DNA of 37,635 bases from Gammaproteobacteria bacterium. Lineage in GTDB: Bacteria > Pseudomonadota > Gammaproteobacteria > Pseudomonadales > Pseudomonadaceae. The first letter of the stretch is position 1; each line of letters starts with the position of its first letter. A program made the position numbers and the translations under genes. Below are positions 8,311 to 14,764 of this stretch, piece after piece. The notes beneath the pieces were generated by a model. The model made no database searches. It worked only from the letters and a program-made list of their open reading frames with translations, and was not told where the DNA came from. The DNA lies in contig JAHJXZ010000177.1 in NCBI GenBank assembly GCA_018827205.1, positions 1 to 37,635 of the forward strand, given 5' to 3'.

Positions 8311-8661
8311 CTAAACCGGGGCCGGCTCAGTTGTCCGCCCCATCAGCACAGCAATCGCCCAGTTGAGCTGAGCGACCTCTTTCGCCAAGCCGCCATGATT
8401 GCTCATGGTGGACAAGCCAAATACCAACTCATGCTGCTGCAGTGTTTTGCCAGCCATCTGCACAACATCACGCACCCACTGCAGACTCTCTGCAACCTGG
8501 CAAAGAATCAGCTGATCACTCAGTCCGCCGCTCTCGGCCAGGCGCTGGCGCACCTCTACAAGCAAGTTGGCCAGCTGGTCCGCACCGGCGCTGCCAAATG
8601 CAGCGCACGCTTCATTGCGCTCAAGCTGGCGCTGCATGTTTGCAATTTGTTCTTGGGTCAT
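8311..8661 (-). CDS. Small phage protein, helical, unknown
   Basis: The 116-residue, strongly helical product starts MTQEQIANMQRQLERNEACAAFG. The ATG at 8661 follows CTGGAG by a few bases, immediately after the terminator at 8678-8700. The amphipathic N-terminal helix and repeated Gln/Leu/Val suggest an oligomer. It sits between the tape measure and the tail-tip genes, next to the plus-strand moron, and is separated from both by its own terminator and leader. It may therefore be part of the inserted cargo rather than a tail component. No family recognised. Confidence 0.55.
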   Translation of the reverse strand: MTQEQIANMQRQLERNEACAAFGSAGADQLANLLVEVRQRLAESGGLSDQLILCQVAESLQWVRDVVQMAGKTLQQHELVFGLSTMSNHGGLAKEVAQLNWAIAVLMGRTTEPAPV

Positions 8662-8677
8662 ACGTTTCTCCAGGCGT

Positions 8678-8700
8678 AAAAAAGCCCGCGAAGGGCGGGC
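8678..8700 (-). terminator. Intrinsic terminator after the tape-measure gene
   Basis: The minus-strand stem is GCCCGC/GCGGGC with a 5-base loop, followed by six T. It lies directly downstream of the tape-measure stop and ahead of the RBS of the next gene in the same direction. Confidence 0.85.
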
Positions 8701-8702
8701 TG

Positions 8703-10712
8703 TTACTGGCTTGTGCGGCCGCGCTTCATGGCTAGCCGTTTTAGGTCGAGTGCATCACCTGGGCTGGCGTACAAGCTGAACTTCTCGCCTCCCACTTCGA
8801 AGGCCACGCGGCCAAGGTCGGGGAAGCTGGGCGCTACAGAAGATGCAGCGCCGGCCATTTCTGGTGTCACGGAGGCATAACGAGAAGCCAGAGCCCGAGA
8901 GGCCCCGGCCGTTATAACCTGTTCGCCACCCGCAAAATTGAGCAGCTCTGGCCCCTGTTCACCAACCCATGCCATGCCAGGCGGTGCGCTGTTGGTGCCC
9001 CTAGCGAAACCCTGAGCGCCAGTAAACGTATCAGCGCCTTGGTTGCTTACATCGCCTAGGGTGATGGTCGGCGTGACAACCAGGCTCTTACTGAGGATTG
9101 CGGCCAGCTCTTGCATCTTCGCTTGAGCATTCGCAATTTCTTCGGGCGTCATATCGACGGTGATTTTTACATCTGCCAGCGCTTTGAGCTTGTTCAGCTC
9201 TGCCGTGATATCGGCCAGAGTCTTAGCGGCGCGGCTCTGTTCGATGCCGTTGGCCTCTGCCTCAATGGCCTGCAGCTCATCAGCAAAGCCCTGCAGGCCG
9301 TATGTGTTGCCGCCGGATTTGGCCAAGTCTTCCAGAATCTTGGCGGCGGCTTGCGCTTGAGTTTTGGCGTTTTCAAGATCACCATTCTGCAGCGCGTTGC
9401 GGGCGGCGACCTTCAGTGCATTGGCTTGGCCGTAGGATGGATCACCGCCAGTTGCGCCGCTTAAGGTTGCCCGTAGCTTGTTGTAGCGCTCATCAATATC
9501 AAGGCGTTCTTTCTGCAGCTTTTCCAGCTCGGCATTGGCCTCGCGCTGCGCGCTGGTTATTTTGGATATCTCTTCCTTGGCCACCTTCGACAAGTCCTTA
9601 TAGGACGCCTTCATCTTGTCGGTGGTGACTTTGGTGGAATCGCCCAGGCCTTTGTTGGCATTCTCAAGCTCTTTCTTGAGATCCGTGGCGCTCTTCCCCG
9701 CACCCTCGTAGGCCCCTGACCAAAGGCCTTTGATTTGGTCGGTAGCCTGCTTGGTTGATTCTGCGTTATCGCTCGCTACTTCCTTAAGAATGTCGCGGGC
9801 CTGTGAAAATTCTCCTGTCGCCGCCGATAGCGCGGCGGCAGCAGCCCCGCCGATTAAGCGGCCGGCGTTGGCAAAGCTCACACCAACAATGATCGCGATG
9901 CTGGCCAAGGCTTTCAGGCCGAAAGAGAGCACCTGAGCAACAGTCGATGTCAGCTCTGTTTCGCGCGAAACCTCAGCCATAAGGCCGGTCATTTCATTGA
10001 GCGTTGGCAGCAGCTCTGCAGAGATTTGCCGGCCAGCGCCTTCGGATACAGCGCCAAGGGTTTGCAGGGACTGGCGAAACTCTTCCGCGTCACGCACCTG
10101 ATCGCCGCCCAGCACTAGGCCAAGCGCTTCGGCCTCTTTACGCAGCGCTAGGTAGCCGGCGGCGTTACCTTGCAGTAATGGCAGTAACAGGGTCGCATCG
10201 TTGGCGATGGACTCCATGTAGAACGTCATTTCGCTTTGGCTGAGGTTGGCCTTCTCAAGGCTGCTCACATACAGCCCGAGCGCATCAGGGCCGGACAGAT
10301 TGCGGAACTGTTCAGCCGTCACGCCAACCTTTGGCGCGATGTTCTCAAAGAAGTCCGCCAGGGTGCCGCCGCCGGTCTGCAGGAAGTCACCAACCTTATC
10401 CTGCACATCCTTGAAGATGTCGCCCAGCTTGTCCTGCTCAATACCCACCGACTTGGCCGCATAGGCCCAGCCTTGGAACTCTTCTGCCGACGCGCCCGAC
10501 AGCATTGCCAGCTTGCTCATCTGCGCCGTTGCCAGGGCAGACTCTTTGATCCAGGCAGACAGCGCGCCTACAGAGAACACGCCGGCCAGCACGCCCGCAG
10601 CAGTCTTGGCTTGGCTGGTAAAGTTGTTGAGCTGCCTTGTGCCTTGGTCGAAGGCTGGCTGCGCAGTGTTTTTTCCCTCAATGACCAGCTGTGTTTTAAC
10701 TTTGCTAGCCAT
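8703..10712 (-). CDS. Tail tape measure protein
   Basis: The 669-residue product is the longest tail protein. It is mostly helical and Ala/Lys/Glu/Gln-rich. An early hydrophobic stretch (AAGVLAGVFSVGALSAWI, about 38-55) and a mid-protein one (VLSFGLKALASIAIIVGVSF, about 262-282) fit membrane-interacting segments. There is a long coiled coil at about 340-480. Tape measures set tail length and help DNA cross the envelope; at 669 residues this predicts a tail of roughly 100 nm by the usual 0.15 nm per residue rule. It begins at an ATG overlapping the stop of the frameshifted chaperone product (TAATG), the canonical position. Confidence 0.9.
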   Translation of the reverse strand: MASKVKTQLVIEGKNTAQPAFDQGTRQLNNFTSQAKTAAGVLAGVFSVGALSAWIKESALATAQMSKLAMLSGASAEEFQGWAYAAKSVGIEQDKLGDIFKDVQDKVGDFLQTGGGTLADFFENIAPKVGVTAEQFRNLSGPDALGLYVSSLEKANLSQSEMTFYMESIANDATLLLPLLQGNAAGYLALRKEAEALGLVLGGDQVRDAEEFRQSLQTLGAVSEGAGRQISAELLPTLNEMTGLMAEVSRETELTSTVAQVLSFGLKALASIAIIVGVSFANAGRLIGGAAAAALSAATGEFSQARDILKEVASDNAESTKQATDQIKGLWSGAYEGAGKSATDLKKELENANKGLGDSTKVTTDKMKASYKDLSKVAKEEISKITSAQREANAELEKLQKERLDIDERYNKLRATLSGATGGDPSYGQANALKVAARNALQNGDLENAKTQAQAAAKILEDLAKSGGNTYGLQGFADELQAIEAEANGIEQSRAAKTLADITAELNKLKALADVKITVDMTPEEIANAQAKMQELAAILSKSLVVTPTITLGDVSNQGADTFTGAQGFARGTNSAPPGMAWVGEQGPELLNFAGGEQVITAGASRALASRYASVTPEMAGAASSVAPSFPDLGRVAFEVGGEKFSLYASPGDALDLKRLAMKRGRTSQ

Positions 10713-11250
10713 TAGCTGAATTCCTTCATAAGCCGCTTAAAGCCTTTTTCGTCAGCCTGGCTGCCACGGGCAACGATCATCCCCAGGCGGGCGTCTTCTT
10801 TCTCGATGCGCGCAGCAGCGCCCAGGAACAGCTCAACTTGGTCGAATGTGTAACCGCCTACATCTTCAAGGCGATGCCCCATCGCAATCAGGCTTTGCGC
10901 GAGGTAACCCCAGCCAGCCGGCTTGCCGCCGTGACCAGGGCTTGATCGAAAAAACCGTTGTTGATTTCAACCACCTTGATCATCAGCTCCAAGGCGGCAG
11001 CAGTGGGCAGGCGCCGGATGCGCCAGGCTGAAAGACTGGTACAGGTGCCCAGCAAATCGCGCAGGGCTGGCGCGCTCTGCGCGTAGGCATACACAGCAGA
11101 CGGGTTCTGAGCGCCAATTACCGAAATCAGCCCGCCGGCTGCTTGGCCAAAAGCCTCAAAGTGGCGCAGCTGCACAGGCCGAATGCTTACCTGGCGCATG
11201 CCGAGCATCACCACAACAGGCTTTGGGTAAAGAATTTTCAGGTCGCTCAT
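10712..11250 (-). CDS. Tail assembly chaperone, -1 frameshift product (gpGT-like)
   Basis: If ribosomes slip by -1 on T TTT TTC (10954-10948), the first 101 codons join a frame that stays open for 78 more codons to the TAA at 10714-10712, giving 179 residues. The new part begins RSSPGHGGKPAGWGYLAQSL and continues IAMGHRLEDVGGYTFDQVEL, then a charged helix ending FKRLMKEFS. A gpGT-type extension that binds the tape measure is the established arrangement in lambda-like phages. The extension stop overlaps the tape-measure ATG. An internal ATG at 10882 could also make a free 56-residue protein, but it has no good Shine-Dalgarno sequence. The open frame across the join is directly visible; slippage is inferred. 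Confidence 0.82.
10888..11250 (-). CDS. Tail assembly chaperone, zero-frame product (gpG-like)
   Basis: The 120-residue product precedes the tape measure, where siphophages encode the chaperone that coats the tape measure during tail assembly. It is helical and has no recognisable catalytic motif. GAGGAA precedes the ATG at 11250, right after a terminator. The zero-frame reading ends at 10888. Codons 99-101 are GGT TTT TTC, which contain the slippery heptamer T TTT TTC at 10954-10948; slipping back one base there makes the long product described in the next entry. Assignment depends on position plus the frameshift site. Confidence 0.8.
   Translation of the reverse strand: MSDLKILYPKPVVVMLGMRQVSIRPVQLRHFEAFGQAAGGLISVIGAQNPSAVYAYAQSAPALRDLLGTCTSLSAWRIRRLPTAAALELMIKVVEINNGFFDQALVTAASRLAGVTSRKA
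10948..10954 (-). promoter_or_regulatory. -1 programmed frameshift slippery site T TTT TTC
   Basis: Read 5' to 3' on the minus strand the heptamer fits X XXY YYZ exactly in the zero frame set by the ATG at 11250. Both tRNAs re-pair after slipping (TTT, TTT). The preceding G-rich codon and the GC-rich downstream sequence could stall ribosomes; no clear pseudoknot was worked out. Confidence 0.78.
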
Positions 11251-11267
11251 ACTTTCCTCGGGGCATT

Positions 11268-11289
11268 AAAAAACCCGCCGAAGCGGGTT
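11268..11289 (-). terminator. Intrinsic terminator with UUCG tetraloop
   Basis: The minus-strand stem AACCCGC/GCGGGTT closes a TTCG loop and is followed by six T. It lies between the zinc-ribbon membrane gene and the chaperone gene, both on the minus strand. It is probably the terminator of the inserted membrane-protein gene. Confidence 0.88.
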
Positions 11290-11304
11290 GTTTGGTATGT
11301 GCCG

Positions 11305-11712
11305 TTATTCCAGGCCAAGTTCCTTTTTCGCCCTTGGCGAATTGGTCGGTATCAACCCCGGATTACTGCAGGTTTGGCAAACCTGCTGCCGGCTGGCCAG
11401 TCGCCAGATGCTGTAAATCAGGCCCGGCAACAAGAAGCAGAGCCAAAGGATCAGCTCAACAAATATTGAGCCTTTGGTTTGTGTTCTGCCGCTATTGGTG
11501 GCGCCGCATGATGGGCAGTACATAAACCCAAGGCGCTTCACTGGTGCGGCTTTTACTGGCTGAGGCGCCGGCCGAGCTTTTGCAGCCCTTGCCTGCTCGA
11601 TCCGTTCCTTGTTGGCCAAGGCCTTGTGATAGAACACGCCGCATGACGGGCACTTCGCCGGATCGCCGAAAGCGCCTTCAGCTGCCTCATGCTCACAAAC
11701 AGGACATTGCAT
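11305..11712 (-). CDS. Double zinc-ribbon membrane protein, LITAF-like layout; candidate moron
   Basis: The 135-residue product starts MQCPVCEHEAAEG and has two zinc-binding parts. The first is an N-terminal CPVC...CPSCG ribbon (about 3-26). The second is split: MYCPSCGATNSG (about 64-75), then one hydrophobic segment IFVELILWLCFLLPGLIYSIW, then VCQTC. CxxC-hydrophobic segment-CxxC is the layout of LITAF-type domains, which insert in one leaflet of a membrane. The ATG at 11712 has GGAGG 7 bases upstream, inside a hairpin; an in-frame ATG at 11751 lacks an RBS. It lies between tail tube and tail chaperone, where no structural gene is expected, and has its own terminator. Superinfection exclusion is a reasonable guess, nothing more. 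Confidence 0.7.
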   Translation of the reverse strand: MQCPVCEHEAAEGAFGDPAKCPSCGVFYHKALANKERIEQARAAKARPAPQPVKAAPVKRLGFMYCPSCGATNSGRTQTKGSIFVELILWLCFLLPGLIYSIWRLASRQQVCQTCSNPGLIPTNSPRAKKELGLE

Positions 11713-11717
11713 CGGTA

Positions 11718-11742
11718 TCCCTCCCAATTGATATGGGAGGGA
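11718..11742 (-). promoter_or_regulatory. Perfect hairpin that buries the RBS of the zinc-ribbon gene
   Basis: On the minus strand TCCCTCCCA pairs perfectly with TGGGAGGGA across a 7-base loop. The second arm contains the GGGAGG Shine-Dalgarno sequence, and the ATG follows 5 bases after the stem. In any transcript that reads in from the tail-tube gene the RBS would be paired; a transcript starting inside the loop would leave it free. Confidence 0.75.
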
Positions 11743-11760
11743 CTTTAGCACGCAGAATGA

Positions 11761-12546
11761 TTAAACGGCCTCTTCCTCGACCGTCATCATGGCCGACTCG
11801 CCAAGGCCGAAACGATCAGGGTCTTCGGACAGCGCGAGGGTTACGCCGATCTGCGCGAAGTCGTCGCGATTGATCAGTGGCAGCTCACCAGACAGCGCCA
11901 GCCGGGCACGGTGGAAAGTGACGCGGCGTCCGGTCAACTGGCCAGCCTCGTTCACGGTGCTGACGAACACTTCATAGAACTGACGGCCGCGCGTGAATGC
12001 CTGAATCAAACCAACCTTGGGGAAGGTGTAAGTGACTTTAACGGGCAAGCTTTTGATGCCGTCAGCATCTGCCGTTTCGCCGGCGATATCGGTCGCCAGA
12101 GCACCGCCATCAACCCAGCGAATGCCGCCGGGCATTTTCACGTAATCGACGTTTGGCAGGTACGTTACGTCGCCCGCTACGTTGGTGATTTCAGTCACGG
12201 CCAGCGGCAGACGCACAGTCATAGAGGTGCGACCGATCACGGCGCTGTGGTCTTCGTCGGTAATAGTGCCTGTTGGCACTTCGGTGCGGGTGGCGGCCAG
12301 CAACTCGGTCATTGTTTCCGGTGGCAGCTCCAGCAGATCACCGGTTACGGTTCCGCCGGCAGGACGGCTAACGCCATCAAGCTCGGAGTTGCTGAGCGTG
12401 CGCGGATCTTTGATGGTGATTTCTTCAAGCTCTGGCGTGAAGCTCACGTTTGCCATCGGCCCCATAGGGAAAGGCGGCAAGGTCGAACCTTTGCGACGAA
12501 TGTAGACCTGGCCATAGTTGAGCTGGGTATAGATTTCGTTGGACAT
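11761..12546 (-). CDS. Major tail tube protein
   Basis: The 261-residue product starts MSNEIYTQLNYGQVYIRRKGS. It has a beta-rich tube-type sequence: ELEEITIKDPR, a GGTVTGDLLELPPETM turn, GDVTYLPNVDYVKMPGGI and a C-terminal GELPLINRDDFAQIGVTLALSED block. Its place between the tail terminator and the chaperone/tape-measure genes is that of the major tail tube protein in siphophages. The ATG at 12546 follows AGGAG by 5 bases; an in-frame ATG 18 bases upstream has none. Ends MMTVEEEAV. Confidence 0.82.
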   Translation of the reverse strand: MSNEIYTQLNYGQVYIRRKGSTLPPFPMGPMANVSFTPELEEITIKDPRTLSNSELDGVSRPAGGTVTGDLLELPPETMTELLAATRTEVPTGTITDEDHSAVIGRTSMTVRLPLAVTEITNVAGDVTYLPNVDYVKMPGGIRWVDGGALATDIAGETADADGIKSLPVKVTYTFPKVGLIQAFTRGRQFYEVFVSTVNEAGQLTGRRVTFHRARLALSGELPLINRDDFAQIGVTLALSEDPDRFGLGESAMMTVEEEAV

Positions 12547-12573
12547 GTTGACTCCTATGGGCAAGGCCCAGGC

Positions 12574-13002
12574 TTATGCGTAGGCCTCGGTGTACCGGGC
12601 TTCCAGGGTTATCGTGATGGTGGTTTTTGTGCTGCCGTCGATGGCAGGCTCGATTTCAGCGCTGTCGCCAACAATTACGGCGTTTATCGGCCTGCCGAAC
12701 ACTCGGGCGCCGTAGCCTAGGGCGCGTAAAACGTCGAAGTGGAATTTTTCAAGATCTGCAAGCGCTGCCTCGGAGGGAAATACGCCTTGGACCGCATAAC
12801 TTCTAAGGCGCTGGGCGTCCCGTAGACCGCGCTTTTCCGTGGCGTCGTCTTGCCAGGCGAGCAAGGCAAATGGCATGGGCTGATTATCTTTTGCCGCCCT
12901 CAGCTCAAACACGCCTTTCAGGTCTGTGTAATACCCCGCCGCAGGGTTGATCAGCTCAAGGTTGGCCTTGATGTCCGCTGTTAAGTCAGTGCCCCTGGTC
13001 AT
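12574..13002 (-). CDS. Tail terminator protein (gpU-like)
   Basis: The 142-residue product starts MTRGTDLTADIKANLELINPAAGYY. An N-terminal helix pair and a central beta sheet (FALLAWQDD, YAVQGVF, TTITITLEARY) match tail-terminator proteins, which cap the tail and join it to the head. Position between the gpZ-like gene and the tail tube fits. The start overlaps the previous stop by 4 bases. Assignment is from length, strand pattern and order. Confidence 0.72.
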   Translation of the reverse strand: MTRGTDLTADIKANLELINPAAGYYTDLKGVFELRAAKDNQPMPFALLAWQDDATEKRGLRDAQRLRSYAVQGVFPSEAALADLEKFHFDVLRALGYGARVFGRPINAVIVGDSAEIEPAIDGSTKTTITITLEARYTEAYA

Positions 13003-13604
13003 TTAGCCGCCTTATCCAGTTCTTTCTGCATGCGCTTGGCGAACTCTTCCTGCAGGAAGTCGGTCGTCCATTTGATTGTTTGGGTAGTGGTGAGCTGCTT
13101 AAACCAGTAGGCGGCAGACGGGCCAAGGGCGGCGCTCAGCGCTTTCTTGGTTGTGTATGTTTTGCCTCTGGCTGATGTTCGGCTGCCGCGTGTTCTGAGT
13201 GGTACAGCGCGAGAGCTGGCAGGGTTTACAAAGCCGGCGGCAACCTTGCGACCGCGCAGGCCGTACACGTAAACGCGCGCCCTGGTTGGGGCCAGCACCT
13301 CGAATACCCAGCGGCGGTAATCATCCACCCGCACACTGGAACTGCTGGGGATGATCCGGCTATTCATGCGGCCTTTGCGGGCGCGCTTGATGGTTAGCTT
13401 GCCGCGCACATCGGCATTGCCCAGGCGGCTACCCAGCACAGAGCTTTTAAACAACTTGCTCATGGGCTTGACGTAGCGCTCGGTACGGCTTTTGGTTGCC
13501 GTGCTGTTGAGTGCGCCGCGCAACACTGAGTCAACCTTTTTGCCCTGGGCGGCCAGTTGCTTCTGAGCCTGCTTTAGGCCCATCACCTGAATGGAGACAT
13601 TCAT
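12999..13604 (-). CDS. Minor tail protein Z-like / HK97 gp10-like neck protein
   Basis: The 201-residue basic product starts MNVSIQVMGLKQAQKQLAAQG, like gp10/gpZ proteins that begin with a short strand and an amphipathic helix. RVYVYGLRGRKVAAGFVNPAS and RTSARGKTYTTKKALSAALG in the middle, and a helical C-terminus, fit the prophage minor tail Z family. I chose the ATG at 13604 because it overlaps the previous stop as ATGA, as most pairs here do. An ATG 18 bases upstream (13622) is possible and adds MAKASR. It connects head completion proteins to the tail. Confidence 0.72.
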   Translation of the reverse strand: MNVSIQVMGLKQAQKQLAAQGKKVDSVLRGALNSTATKSRTERYVKPMSKLFKSSVLGSRLGNADVRGKLTIKRARKGRMNSRIIPSSSSVRVDDYRRWVFEVLAPTRARVYVYGLRGRKVAAGFVNPASSRAVPLRTRGSRTSARGKTYTTKKALSAALGPSAAYWFKQLTTTQTIKWTTDFLQEEFAKRMQKELDKAAK

Positions 13605-14152
13605 ACGACTGGCTTTAGCCATAGGCCGCGCACCACGCCATCATCGCTGTCGCGGGCGTAGGCGATGACGTTGTAGAGGGTGCCGGCGATCAACAGTTGG
13701 TCGCCCTCTTCCGGCCGCCCGACCTCGATCACAGCCACCTCGGCCCTGGTCTTGTAATCGGTTACCTGGCCGAGCTCATCCAGGTACGGCGCCGAGTGCG
13801 TGAGGTGCACACGGCAGGCAACTGGCACACCACCCTGCGGACGATACTCAGCAGGCTGGCCGACCAGCTCAGAGCAGGTGATCACCACTTCTGCGCGCTG
13901 GTTATCGAAGTCCCGCACGTCATCGATCAGCAGCAGGCGACCATCAGCACGCAGGTACACACCCGCCCGCAAACGCTCATCCCACCAGGAACGCACCGTC
14001 ACCTTCGCCGGCGCCCGCAGTCCGCTGGCGGCGGGCGGGTCGGCGGACTCCTTAGAACGAATACCAACCCACAGCCAATCCAATACAACGGGCTGTAGGT
14101 TGGCATCCATTACCAACAGATCGGCTGGGGTGTCTAACTGGCCGGAACGCAT
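13601..14152 (-). CDS. Head-tail joining protein, apparently two connector domains fused
   Basis: The 183-residue product combines two parts. Residues about 1-95 resemble the phage head-tail joining family: TPADLLVMDANLQPVVLDWLWVGI, the helix-breaking loop, then VYLRADGRLLLIDDVRDFDNQRAEVVITCSEL. Residues about 105-183 (VACRVHLTHSAPYLDELGQ, then AEVAVIEVGRPEEGDQLLIAG, ending GLWLKPVV) look like a second small beta-barrel of lambda FII / phage-attachment type. Head-completion proteins of these types are normally separate. Start is 1 base from the gp6-like stop. Confidence 0.65.
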   Translation of the reverse strand: MRSGQLDTPADLLVMDANLQPVVLDWLWVGIRSKESADPPAASGLRAPAKVTVRSWWDERLRAGVYLRADGRLLLIDDVRDFDNQRAEVVITCSELVGQPAEYRPQGGVPVACRVHLTHSAPYLDELGQVTDYKTRAEVAVIEVGRPEEGDQLLIAGTLYNVIAYARDSDDGVVRGLWLKPVV

Positions 14153-14479
14153 TTAAACCCCCAGGTTGATACGGAATGGCCGGAGCATGTTCTCGGCCGT
14201 GTTCATCTTGGTGTAGATGGTGCCGACTACACCCTGCTCACGGTTGGCATACAGCTCAGCACCCATGATCAGGATCGCGCCCCGCACCGGCTTGGGCACA
14301 GCAACGTATACCGGCGCGCCTACCTCCGGCTGTTCAGCTGCCAGCCAAGGGATAGGCCGGTTGAGAAACTCGGCAGCATCCGCAATGGCGGTGTCGAGTT
14401 TCTCCTGCAGGTCTTCGTCTTCCTGACTGTGCCGAATACGCAGGTGGCGTTTGAATTGCTCAAGGCTCGGCACTGACAT
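14153..14479 (-). CDS. Head-tail adaptor (HK97 gp6-like)
   Basis: The 108-residue helical product starts MSVPSLEQFKRHLRIRHSQEDEDL, which carries the opening motif of gp6-type connectors (L-x-x-x-K-x-H-L-R-I, D-x-D-x-x-L), and continues with IADAAEFLNRPIPWL. These proteins form the ring under the portal. The order capsid, small accessory gene, adaptor, joining protein is the HK97 plan. GGAG lies upstream of the ATG at 14479. Confidence 0.85.
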   Translation of the reverse strand: MSVPSLEQFKRHLRIRHSQEDEDLQEKLDTAIADAAEFLNRPIPWLAAEQPEVGAPVYVAVPKPVRGAILIMGAELYANREQGVVGTIYTKMNTAENMLRPFRINLGV

Positions 14480-14490
14480 CAGACGACTCC

Positions 14491-14727
14491 TTACTTGGCG
14501 GCGGGTTTGGCTTTATCGCCAGATTTCGGAGCGGCCTTGTTGGCAGCTTCAGGGGCTTTTTTGGATTCAGGCGCCGGGGCTTGGCTTTCCAATTTTGGAT
14601 CCTCGATCAGGCCATTGGCGTACAGATCCTTGGCACGCTGAGGGCTAACAGTGATGGTGCTTCCACGCTTGGCATACTTGCCTTCGTTGTTGAAGCCCCT
14701 GGTAGTTTTCACGTCGATATCAGTCAT
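14491..14727 (-). CDS. Small head-module protein with Ala/Lys/Pro tail, unknown
   Basis: The 78-residue product has a compact N-terminal half (MTDIDVKTTRGFNNEGKYAK with TITVSPQRAKDLYANGLIED) and a disordered, basic, Ala/Pro/Lys-rich tail. The small N-terminal domain recurs in head modules directly after HK97-type capsid genes; whether it decorates heads or assists assembly is not known to me. Spacing is 11 bases to the adaptor gene and 37 to the capsid gene. Confidence 0.68.
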   Translation of the reverse strand: MTDIDVKTTRGFNNEGKYAKRGSTITVSPQRAKDLYANGLIEDPKLESQAPAPESKKAPEAANKAAPKSGDKAKPAAK

Positions 14728-14764
14728 GAGCTATGGCGCTCGGTTACCCGAGCGCCCTCCACGG

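Noticed and set aside
10712-10882. Independent 56-residue gene starting at the ATG 10882
   Set aside because: The frame continues unbroken upstream to the slippery heptamer and there is no good RBS, so it is better explained as the frameshift extension.
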